Positions 7,596 to 13,340 of a stretch of 17,543 nt of DNA are shown piece after piece. The translations under genes and the position numbers were made by a program. Source of the DNA: Geodermatophilaceae bacterium (GTDB lineage Bacteria > Actinomycetota > Actinomycetes > Mycobacteriales > Geodermatophilaceae); NCBI GenBank assembly GCA_013813215.1, contig JACCSC010000491.1, positions 1-17,543 on the forward strand, written 5' to 3'. The notes beneath the pieces were generated by a model. It had not been told where the DNA came from. It did not search any database and was given only the letters and a program-made list of their open reading frames with translations. Each line of letters starts with the position of its first letter. Within the stretch, counting starts at the first letter, position 1.

Positions 7596-8183
7596 GTGGA
7601 TTTCCACGACGGCAGCCGGATGCTGCAGGACCGCTATGACACCCGCCGGATCGCCGACCGGATCGACGGTCTGCTCGTCAAGGACGTCGTCGACGAGCGC
7701 GCCGCGGCGTTCATCAGCGCGCAGGAGCTGTTCTTCCTGGCCACCGCGGACGCCGAGGGCCGCCCGACGTGTTCCTACAAGGGCGGTGATCCGGGTTTCG
7801 TCCGGGTGGTCGACGAGCGGACGATCGCGTTCCCAAACTACGACGGCAACGGGATGTACCTGTCCGCGGGCAATGTGCTGGTCAACCCTAATGTCGGCCT
7901 GCTGTTCATCGACCTGGAGAAGGGCAACCGGCTGCGGCTGGACGGCACTGCCTCGATCCAGCACGACGATTCGCTGCTGGCGGCGTACCCGGAGGCGCAG
8001 TTCGTCGTGCGGGTCGCCGTCCGGGCGGTGTACCCGAACTGCCCGCGCTACATCCATCGCTTCGAGCGGCTCGAGCGCTCGCCGTATGTGCCCCAGGCAG
8101 GGGCGCCCACGCCGGTCCCGGACTGGAAGCGGGCGGACTGGGCCGCCGACGCCTTGCCCGCCGGCGACCCTGCCCGGTCATGA
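7596..8183 (+). CDS. pyridoxamine 5'-phosphate oxidase-family (FMN split-barrel) protein
   Basis: A 195-residue flavin-binding split-barrel protein. QELFFLATADAEGRPTCSYKGGDPGFVRVVDERTIAFPNYDGNG carries the strand order and the GRPxxS...GxPGFV-like segment of the family. MYLSAGNVLVNPNVGLLFIDLEKGNRLRLDGTA is the second half of the barrel, with NP.V.LLF typical of flavin-site strands. Members reduce or oxidise small substrates using FMN or F420; the substrate here is unknown, and it is not the biosynthetic PdxH. The GTG at 7596 is chosen because GGAGCAGG precedes it and because upstream codons lie inside the regulator gene. The four-base gap to the regulator indicates co-transcription. Confidence 0.82.
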   Translation: MDFHDGSRMLQDRYDTRRIADRIDGLLVKDVVDERAAAFISAQELFFLATADAEGRPTCSYKGGDPGFVRVVDERTIAFPNYDGNGMYLSAGNVLVNPNVGLLFIDLEKGNRLRLDGTASIQHDDSLLAAYPEAQFVVRVAVRAVYPNCPRYIHRFERLERSPYVPQAGAPTPVPDWKRADWAADALPAGDPARS

Positions 8184-8269
8184 CCCCCGCCGGCCGTGAC
8201 CCGGCCAGGCTGTGGCCGCAGGCCAATCCACTCGCCGCGGACGGAGGATCGTGACACCCTGGGTGGCGT
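8184..8269 (+). promoter_or_regulatory. region upstream of hflX
   Basis: An 86 bp gap. It contains a small hairpin, TGGCC-GCA-GGCCA (8213-8225), too short and lacking a T-run, so not a convincing terminator. A strong GGAGG (8243-8247) lies three bases before a GTG at 8251 that is out of frame with hflX. hflX itself has only GGGTGG four bases before its ATG. No clear -35/-10 pair was found. Confidence 0.3.
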
Positions 8270-8277
8270 ATGACTGA
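8251..8277 (+). CDS. possible 8-residue leader ORF overlapping the hflX start
   Basis: GTG at 8251, after GGAGG, opens VTPWVAYD and stops at TGA 8275-8277, eight bases inside hflX. The strongest Shine-Dalgarno in the gap belongs to this frame rather than to hflX, although the three-base spacing is short. Termination here would put ribosomes on the hflX ATG, so it could couple or tune hflX translation. This is speculative. Confidence 0.22.
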   Translation: MTPWVAYD

Positions 8278-9664
8278 ACCCCTGCAGAGCCTGCACGACA
8301 GCGACGGCGACGGTCTCGAGCTCGCCGAACGTGGCGCCCTACGCCGCGTGCCCGGGCTGTCCACCGAGCTGGCCGACGTCACCGAGGTCGAATACCGCCA
8401 GCTCCGCCTGGAGCGGGTGGTGCTGGTCGGCGTCTGGACCGAGGGGACCGCCGCGGACGCCGACAATTCGCTCACCGAGCTCGCCGCGCTGGCCCAGACC
8501 GCCGGGTCGGTGGTGCTGGAGGCCGTGCGGCAGCGCCGGGACCGGCCCGATCCGGCGACGTACATCGGCTCCGGCAAGGCCAAGGAGCTGCGCGAGATCG
8601 TGGTCGCCACGGGCGCGGACACGGTGGTCTGCGACGGTGAGCTGAGCCCCGGCCAGCTGCGCCAGCTCGAGCAGGTGGTCAAGGTCAAGGTGATCGACCG
8701 GACCGCGCTGATCTTGGACATCTTCGCCCAGCACGCCTCCAGCAAGGAGGGCAAGGCGCAGGTCGAACTGGCCCAGATGAGCTACATGCTTCCGCGGTTG
8801 CGCGGCTGGGGTGAGTCGATGTCCCGGCAGGCCGGCGGCCGGGTGGCCGGAGGCGGCGGGATGGGCACCCGTGGTCCGGGCGAGACCAAGATCGAGACCG
8901 ATCGGCGGCGGATCCGGTCCCGAATGACCAAGCTGCGCCGGGACATCGCCGACATGGGCACGACCCGGACGACCATGCGCCAGGAACGAGTGCGCAACCA
9001 GATCCCGTCGGCCGCGATCGTCGGATACACCAATGCCGGCAAGTCCTCCCTGCTCAACCGGCTGACCGGAGCGGGCGTGCTGGTGGAGGACGCGCTGTTC
9101 GCGACGCTCGACCCGACCGTCCGCCGCTCGCAGACCCGCGACGGGCGGGTCTTCACCCTCACCGACACCGTCGGGTTCGTCCGGCACCTGCCGCACCAGC
9201 TCGTCGAGGCCTTTCGCTCGACGCTGGAGGAGGTGACCGAGGCGGACCTGCTGCTGCACATCGTCGACGGCTCCCACCCGGACCCGGAGTCCCAGATCGA
9301 GGCGGTGCACGCGGTGCTCGCCGATATCGACGCCCGTCGGGTGCCCGAGGTCGTCGTGGTCAACAAGATCGACGCCGCCGCCCCGGACACCTTGCTGCAG
9401 CTGCGGGCGCTGGTGCCCGACGCGGTGTTCGTCTCCGCGCGGACCGGACAAGGCCTGGACGACCTGCTGGACGTTCTGGATGACCGGCTCCCCCGTCCGC
9501 AGGTCGACGTCCGGGTTCTGCTTCCGTTCGATCGCGGCGACCTGGTGTCCCGGGTGTACGGCAACGGCGAGGTGCTGGCCGAGGAGCATGAGGCCGCTGG
9601 GACGGTGCTGACCGCACGAGTGCACTCAGATCTCGCGGCCGTGCTCGCGCCGTACGCGCACTGA
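8270..9664 (+). CDS. hflX: ribosome-associated GTPase HflX
   Basis: HflX binds the 50S subunit and can split stalled or hibernating ribosomes, notably under heat or antibiotic stress. The 464 residues show the N-terminal HflX domain (about 45-245) with the glycine-rich GGGGMGTRGPGETKIETDRRRI linker. The G domain follows, with G1 GYTNAGKS (252-259), G2 region ATLDPT, G3 DTVG (299-302), G4 NKID (365-368) and G5 SART. A short C-terminal domain follows. The ATG at 8270 is the first start after an in-frame stop at 8252, so the N-terminus is well fixed. It is followed by PAP2 on the same strand after 64 bp. Confidence 0.96.
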   Translation: MTEPLQSLHDSDGDGLELAERGALRRVPGLSTELADVTEVEYRQLRLERVVLVGVWTEGTAADADNSLTELAALAQTAGSVVLEAVRQRRDRPDPATYIGSGKAKELREIVVATGADTVVCDGELSPGQLRQLEQVVKVKVIDRTALILDIFAQHASSKEGKAQVELAQMSYMLPRLRGWGESMSRQAGGRVAGGGGMGTRGPGETKIETDRRRIRSRMTKLRRDIADMGTTRTTMRQERVRNQIPSAAIVGYTNAGKSSLLNRLTGAGVLVEDALFATLDPTVRRSQTRDGRVFTLTDTVGFVRHLPHQLVEAFRSTLEEVTEADLLLHIVDGSHPDPESQIEAVHAVLADIDARRVPEVVVVNKIDAAAPDTLLQLRALVPDAVFVSARTGQGLDDLLDVLDDRLPRPQVDVRVLLPFDRGDLVSRVYGNGEVLAEEHEAAGTVLTARVHSDLAAVLAPYAH

Positions 9665-9728
9665 CCGCAGGCTTGCCCGGAGGCCGCCACAAGGTCACGA
9701 TCGAGTCACGGCGGGGTAGCGTGACCTC
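9665..9728 (+). promoter_or_regulatory. candidate promoter and operator of the PAP2 gene
   Basis: TAGCGT (9717-9722) lies six bases before the GTG at 9729 with no Shine-Dalgarno, which fits a leaderless transcript. Upstream of it are two GTCACG direct repeats exactly 11 bp apart (9694 and 9705). A perfect 7 bp inverted repeat, GGTCACG (9693-9699) and CGTGACC (9720-9726), encloses the -10. There is no clear -35, so an activator bound to the repeats is conceivable. Confidence 0.4.
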
Positions 9729-10496
9729 GTGAGCGCCGGGGCCGGGAACCAGGGCGGACCAACCGCGCCCGCCCAGCCGTGGACCCCGCCGGCGGCCGCG
9801 GTCGGGGTAGCGATCGGTCTGCTCGTCTGGCTCACACTGGACGTCGCACTCGACGGTCCCTGGCATCAGGCCGACCTCGCGCTCGCCGACTGGGTGGACA
9901 CCGTCGACCTGCGAGGGATGACCGCCCCCAACGCCGTCCTGTGGCTGCTGACGCAGACTGGCGGGCGGGGAACCATCCTGGTCGTCATCGGGGCGCTGAC
10001 CCTCTACGTCATGCGCCAGCGCCGGGTGTGGCAGCCGCTGCTGCGGGTCGTGGTCACCCTCGCGCTGCTCACCGTCGTCGTCTACGCGCTCAAGGTGGGC
10101 CTGGGCCGAACGGCGCCCGGCTCCGGGGACTCGATCCTGTACGTCGACGGGCTGTCGTACCCCTCGGGGCACTCGGCGAACGCGGTCCTGTGGTGGGGGA
10201 CCGCCGTCGGGCTGGTCCGGACCTACCGGATGCCCGGCTGGCTGGTCCGGGCGTGCACCGCGATGGCCGTCGCCGCGCCGATCCTGACCACGATCTCGAT
10301 GATCGCGCTGAACTACCACTGGCTGACCGATGTGGTCGCCGGCCTCGCACTGGGCCTCGTCCTGCTGTGGCTGGTCAACCTGCTCTTCGGCACCAGGCTG
10401 GGACAGTGGGGCAATGCGCCGAAGCCTGATGGCCTGTTCGGCCGGGGTCGCGGCCATACTCGCGAACTGGTCCTGCGGCCCGGCGCCCGCGGCTGA
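9729..10496 (+). CDS. PAP2-family membrane phosphatase
   Basis: A 255-residue integral membrane protein with about five or six hydrophobic helices (for example 22-42, 83-96, 104-122, 176-194 and 203-220). The phosphatase signature is in place: K122...R127, PSGHS at 145-149 and YHWLTD with H197 and D201 as the catalytic His/Asp pair. Such enzymes dephosphorylate lipid phosphates such as undecaprenyl pyrophosphate or phosphatidic acid at the outer face of the membrane. In motif 1 (K-x6-RP) the RP position is AP (GRTAP); I recall this variant in other actinobacterial members, so activity is not excluded. The GTG start is supported by the upstream TAGCGT. The next gene starts inside it in another frame. 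Confidence 0.87.
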   Translation: MSAGAGNQGGPTAPAQPWTPPAAAVGVAIGLLVWLTLDVALDGPWHQADLALADWVDTVDLRGMTAPNAVLWLLTQTGGRGTILVVIGALTLYVMRQRRVWQPLLRVVVTLALLTVVVYALKVGLGRTAPGSGDSILYVDGLSYPSGHSANAVLWWGTAVGLVRTYRMPGWLVRACTAMAVAAPILTTISMIALNYHWLTDVVAGLALGLVLLWLVNLLFGTRLGQWGNAPKPDGLFGRGRGHTRELVLRPGARG

Positions 10497-11433
10497 GGCG
10501 GCGCCGGTACCGGCGTACGCCCCCGCGCGTCCGATCTGCCAGGTCACCGACGACCGGCTCGCCGAGGCCAGCGGCCTGGCCGTGGACCCCGACCGGATGT
10601 TCATGGTCAACGACGGCGGTACGTCGGTGCAGGTGTACGTGCTCGACACAGACTGCCAAGTCGACGAGGTCATCGAGGCACCCGTCGACCCCTACGACGT
10701 CGAGGACCTGGCGCGGGCCTCGGACGGCACTCTGTGGCTGGCCGACATCGGGGACAACGAGGGCAGCCGCGACACCGTCGCCCTGCACACGCTGGGCGCG
10801 GACGGCACGGCCGCGCTGTTCCGCATGACCTATCCCGACGGCGCACACGACGCCGAGGCGCTCCTGCTCGACCCCGCCGGTCAGCCCTACCTCGTCACGA
10901 AGGACGTCTTCGGCGACTCGGGCGTCTACACCCCCGCCGGGCCGCTGTCGCCGGACGAGCCGACGACGTTGCGCCGCGTCGGGTCGGTAAACCTGCAGCC
11001 GACCGGCACCGGGGGCGGCCCGGCCGGCGCGCTGGGCCAGTTGCTCGTCACCGGGGCGGCGATGTCGCCGGACGGCCGGCTCGCGGTGATCAGGACGTAC
11101 ACCGACGCCTACCTGTACGCCGTACCCGACGGCGATCTGAGCGCGGCCCTGACCGAGCCGCCGACACGGATCGCCCTGCCGCCGTCTCGGCAGGGCGAGG
11201 CGATCGCGTTCGCGCCGAACGGACGCGACCTGCTCTTGACCAGCGAGGGGCTGCCCTTCGAGGTGACGTTGCTGCCTGCCGGGCCCGGACCAGTGCCGGC
11301 CGGGGCCGCTTCGGCTGGGCGGTCCGATGTCGCCGGCTCGCTGCTGCTGCCGGCGGCCGGGGTGGGCATCCTGGGGTGCCTGGTCGGGCTGGGTGCCCTG
11401 GTCGTCCACGCCCGCAAGCGGCGCGTCGGGTAG
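10414..11433 (+). CDS. secreted, C-terminally membrane-anchored beta-propeller-like protein
   Basis: A 339-residue protein, unrecognised beyond its architecture. The N-terminus MRRSLMACSAGVAAILANWS then CGPAPAAEA looks like a signal peptide with a likely AEA cleavage near residue 29. The body has repeated blade-like pieces: EASGLAVDPDRMFMVNDG, DVEDLARASDGTLWLADIGDN, DAEALLLDPAGQPYLVTKD, GAAMSPDGRLAVIRTYTDAYLY, and GEAIAFAPNGRDLLLTSEG, suggesting a five- or six-bladed propeller. A single C-terminal hydrophobic helix (about 308-331) and a basic HARKRRVG tail would anchor it in the membrane facing outward. There is no LPxTG motif. The ATG at 10414 (GTGGGG upstream) overlaps PAP2 by 83 bp; ATG 10429 is an alternative. 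Confidence 0.72.
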   Translation: MRRSLMACSAGVAAILANWSCGPAPAAEAAPVPAYAPARPICQVTDDRLAEASGLAVDPDRMFMVNDGGTSVQVYVLDTDCQVDEVIEAPVDPYDVEDLARASDGTLWLADIGDNEGSRDTVALHTLGADGTAALFRMTYPDGAHDAEALLLDPAGQPYLVTKDVFGDSGVYTPAGPLSPDEPTTLRRVGSVNLQPTGTGGGPAGALGQLLVTGAAMSPDGRLAVIRTYTDAYLYAVPDGDLSAALTEPPTRIALPPSRQGEAIAFAPNGRDLLLTSEGLPFEVTLLPAGPGPVPAGAASAGRSDVAGSLLLPAAGVGILGCLVGLGALVVHARKRRVG

Positions 11434-11515
11434 CCACCACGCTGAAGATGCCCGCGATCGCCCAGGGAATCGCCCGCGACGCGCCGGTCGAGGTAGGGCC
11501 AGCTACCGGCTGCGC
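11434..11515. terminator. convergent intergenic region with a possible bidirectional terminator
   Basis: An 82 bp gap between convergent genes. It holds an inverted repeat, GCCGGT (11483-11488) with ACCGGC (11505-11510), and an overlapping alternative stem GGTAG (11492-11496) with CTACC (11503-11507). No T-run follows on either strand, as is common in high-GC actinobacteria. Terminator function is inferred from position only. Confidence 0.35.
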
Positions 11516-12385
11516 TCAGACCTTGCGCAGCACGGTGACCACCCGGCCCAGGATCGTGGCGTCGCTGCCATCGATCGGTTCGTACGCGGAGTTTTGCGGC
11601 ATCAGCCACACCCGGCCCTCGCGCCGCCGGAATGTCTTGACCGTCGCCTCTCCGTCCAGCATGGCCGCGACGATGTCGCCGTTGTCCGCGACCGGCTGCT
11701 GGCGGATCACTACCCAGTCCCCGTCGCAGATCGCCGCGTCGATCATCGAGTCGCCAGTGACCCGCAACAGGAACAGGGTGCCCTCGCCGACCAGTTCGCG
11801 GGGCAGTGGGAACACCGCCTCCACGGACTGCTCGGCCAGGACCGGTCCGCCAGCGGCGATCCGACCCACCACCGGGACGTAGCTCGGCGTCGGCCGCGCG
11901 TCGCCACTGCCGGTCTCGTCGTGCGCGGCCTCGGCCGGCGTGCGGTGCGCTCGCAGCTCATCCGGGGTGCGCAGGTCGACCGCACGTGGCCGGTTGAGGT
12001 CGCGCCGCAGGAAACCCTTGCGCTGCAACATCGCCAACTGGTGTGACACCGACGACGTCGAGGACAGCCCGACCGCGTCGCCGATCTCCCGCATGCTCGG
12101 CGGGTAGCCGCGCCGTTCGACGGAGTCACGGATCACCTCGAGCACCCGCCGCTGGCGCAGGGTCAGCCCGTCACCGGTCGGCACGTCCGGGAACTCCGCG
12201 ACCACCCCTTCGCCGGAACCCTCCGCGCGGGGCGCTTTGCCTGCTGCCGGCTGCGTCTTCCTGCCCTTTCCGGCCTTCCCTGACGAGTCACCGCGCCGGC
12301 CAGTGCTCCGGCCCACCTGCTCGTCGTCGCCGCCAGCGGCCACCGCTCCTCCTTCCGCCGACTCGGCCGGGTCGACCGAGCTCAT
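11516..12385 (-). CDS. lexA: LexA, SOS-response repressor and self-cleaving protease
   Basis: LexA represses DNA-damage genes and cleaves itself when stimulated by RecA filaments. The 289 residues hold a winged helix at about 74-138 (LTLRQRRVLEVIRDSVERRGYPPSMREIGDAVGL, then SSTSSVSHQLAMLQRKGFL). The cleavage site is Ala178-Gly179 in GRIAAGGP, the nucleophile Ser213 in GDSM and the general-base Lys250 in ATVKTF. A low-complexity, charged N-terminal extension of about 70 residues precedes the DNA-binding domain, making it longer than the roughly 200-235 residues usual for LexA. The ATG at 12385 has GGAG three bases before it; internal starts would shorten the extension. An SOS box upstream implies autoregulation. 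Confidence 0.96.
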   Translation of the reverse strand: MSSVDPAESAEGGAVAAGGDDEQVGRSTGRRGDSSGKAGKGRKTQPAAGKAPRAEGSGEGVVAEFPDVPTGDGLTLRQRRVLEVIRDSVERRGYPPSMREIGDAVGLSSTSSVSHQLAMLQRKGFLRRDLNRPRAVDLRTPDELRAHRTPAEAAHDETGSGDARPTPSYVPVVGRIAAGGPVLAEQSVEAVFPLPRELVGEGTLFLLRVTGDSMIDAAICDGDWVVIRQQPVADNGDIVAAMLDGEATVKTFRRREGRVWLMPQNSAYEPIDGSDATILGRVVTVLRKV

Positions 12386-12395
12386 CTACTCCGGA

Positions 12396-12424
12396 ACGGT
12401 AGCGCTCAGCGCGCAGTTCTTCAA
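12396..12424 (-). promoter_or_regulatory. candidate lexA promoter
   Basis: On the minus strand TTGAAG (12424-12419) and TACCGT (12401-12396) are separated by 17 bp, a good housekeeping-sigma pattern for actinobacteria. Transcription would begin near 12389, giving a leader of only a few bases before the ATG at 12385. The LexA box overlaps the -35 hexamer, so bound LexA should block polymerase. Confidence 0.6.
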
Positions 12425-12441
12425 ACATGTGTTCGAAGAAC
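12416..12441. promoter_or_regulatory. LexA operator (SOS box) of lexA, extended palindrome
   Basis: The 16 bp core at 12421-12436, TCAAAC-ATGT-GTTCGA, matches the actinobacterial SOS box TCGAAC-N4-GTTCGA with one mismatch. The dyad continues outward to GTTCTTC on the left (12416-12422) and GAAGAAC on the right (12435-12441). The result is a 26 bp palindrome with 22 symmetric positions. It overlaps the candidate -35 of lexA. Confidence 0.85.
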
Positions 12442-12493
12442 ACGCCGCAGGATCTTCTTTTTGTCAGACCCTCCTGGTACACATCGAGCAGAC

Positions 12494-12515
12494 GTTCGAT
12501 CGAACACGTGTTCGG
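12494..12515. promoter_or_regulatory. LexA operator (SOS box) of the LysM gene, with an extra half-site
   Basis: 12500-12515 reads TCGAAC-ACGT-GTTCGG, one mismatch from the actinobacterial SOS consensus, and its central 14 bases are a perfect palindrome. A third half-site, GTTCGA (12494-12499), abuts it and forms the palindrome GTTCGATCGAAC with the left half. The box ends 38 bp before the LysM gene ATG. I could not assign a -10/-35 pair for that gene with confidence. Confidence 0.85.
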
Positions 12516-12553
12516 CCAAAGCCAGCGTTCGGCACGAGGAAGGAAGACCGACG

Positions 12554-13150
12554 ATGCCAGCACTACTGGACCTGCCCCCCGTCCCAGCGCGCCGGGTGTC
12601 GACCCGCGACGGCGGTGCGCTGCGCGTGTCTCTGGTCGTTTCACCTGCGCCCGCACCTCCTGGCGTCGGTCAGGCGCCCACGCGGGACGCCGGGTCGGTC
12701 TCGACCGCTACCGGGCTGCTGGACGTCACCGCACCGAGGGAGTCGACCCCGTCGCACCGGGTCGGCCGGGTGCGGCCCCAGGTCGTCTACGGCGGCAGTT
12801 GTGCCCGTGCGCTCGAGTCTTCGGGGTCCGCCGGGGACGGCATCGGGCAACACCGCACGCGGCCGGTGCGGCTGACCCGGCGCGGTCGGCTCGCGGTCAC
12901 CTTCATGACCCTGCTCGCCACGGTCGTCCTGCTCGCGGTGGCCGCGGCGCAGTCCGGTTCGACGGGCGGTGGCCTCGCCGATGCGCCGCGATCGGTGGTC
13001 GTCGAGCCGGGCGACACGTTGTGGCAGATCGCGCGCGAGATCGCCCCGGCGGACAGCCCGGCCGTCGTGGTGGCGGCGCTGCAGGAGGCCAACGGCCTGG
13101 ATGGCGGACCGCTGCAACCCGGGCAGGTGCTGGCCGTGCCCGCGGACTGA
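12554..13150 (+). CDS. SOS-regulated membrane LysM protein, ChiZ/DivS-like
   Basis: A 198-residue protein: a disordered, Pro/Arg-rich cytoplasmic N-terminus (1-112), one transmembrane helix (about 113-133, LAVTFMTLLATVVLLAVAAA) after a basic RLTRRGR stop, and an external LysM domain (147-196) opening SVVVEPGDTLWQIARE and ending PGQVLAVP. LysM domains bind peptidoglycan. The same arrangement, divergent from lexA and preceded by an SOS box, is that of M. tuberculosis Rv2719c (ChiZ) and Corynebacterium DivS. These restrain cell division after DNA damage, so the same role is inferred. No separate hydrolase domain is visible. The ATG at 12554 follows AGGAAGG at good spacing; an upstream in-frame ATG at 12461 would place the SOS box inside the gene and is rejected. 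Confidence 0.85.
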   Translation: MPALLDLPPVPARRVSTRDGGALRVSLVVSPAPAPPGVGQAPTRDAGSVSTATGLLDVTAPRESTPSHRVGRVRPQVVYGGSCARALESSGSAGDGIGQHRTRPVRLTRRGRLAVTFMTLLATVVLLAVAAAQSGSTGGGLADAPRSVVVEPGDTLWQIAREIAPADSPAVVVAALQEANGLDGGPLQPGQVLAVPAD

Positions 13151-13202
13151 GTGGAAGTTCCCCGGGTGTGTCCCTTGCGCATCGGCCCGTCCTTCTCTAC
13201 CT

Positions 13203-13231
13203 TTTCCAACACCACATCTAGTAGTTACACT
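13203..13231 (+). promoter_or_regulatory. candidate nrdR-nrdJ promoter
   Basis: TTTCCA (13203-13208), a 17 bp spacer and TACACT (13226-13231) form a plausible housekeeping promoter, with a start near 13238 and a leader of about 100 nt. The -10 lies inside a 14 bp inverted repeat, TTACAC-TG-GTGTAA (13225-13238). Confidence 0.5.
13209..13224. promoter_or_regulatory. candidate NrdR box
   Basis: ACACCACATCTAGTAG fits the 16 bp NrdR-box consensus acaCwAtATaTwGtgt at 11 positions, including the core C4, A6, A8, T9, T11 and G13. It fills the spacer between the candidate -35 and -10, where a repressor would act. NrdR boxes usually come in pairs about 31 bp apart; I could not find a clear second copy at that distance. 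The adjoining 13225-13238 palindrome may serve instead. Confidence 0.5.
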
Positions 13232-13340
13232 GGTGTAAGTCATCCACAGGTAGGGGTCGCGGCGCACAGGCCGTGCACAGGTTCTCCCCGGCGGCGTCCA
13301 CAGCGCCGGGGGCGGCGAAAGGCGAAAGGGAGGAGCGGCC

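Larger units (their letters stand above)
13151..13340 (+). promoter_or_regulatory. nrdR upstream region: leader with repeated CACAG motifs
   Basis: The 190 bp gap holds the candidate promoter and NrdR box annotated separately. Downstream of them, four CACAG motifs start at 13245, 13265, 13276 and 13299. The first lies in TCATCCACA, one mismatch from the DnaA box TTATCCACA. A strong GGGAGGAG Shine-Dalgarno (13329-13336) precedes the nrdR ATG. I see no cobalamin-riboswitch (B12-box) motif, although nrdJ needs B12. Confidence 0.4.

Noticed and set aside
10414..10500. Lipoprotein signal in the propeller protein (NWSC)
   Set aside because: The residues before the cysteine do not fit the lipobox, and a normal AxA cleavage site follows.
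12461..12553. Upstream ATG for the LysM gene
   Set aside because: It would place the SOS box inside the coding region, whereas the ATG at 12554 has AGGAAGG at proper spacing.
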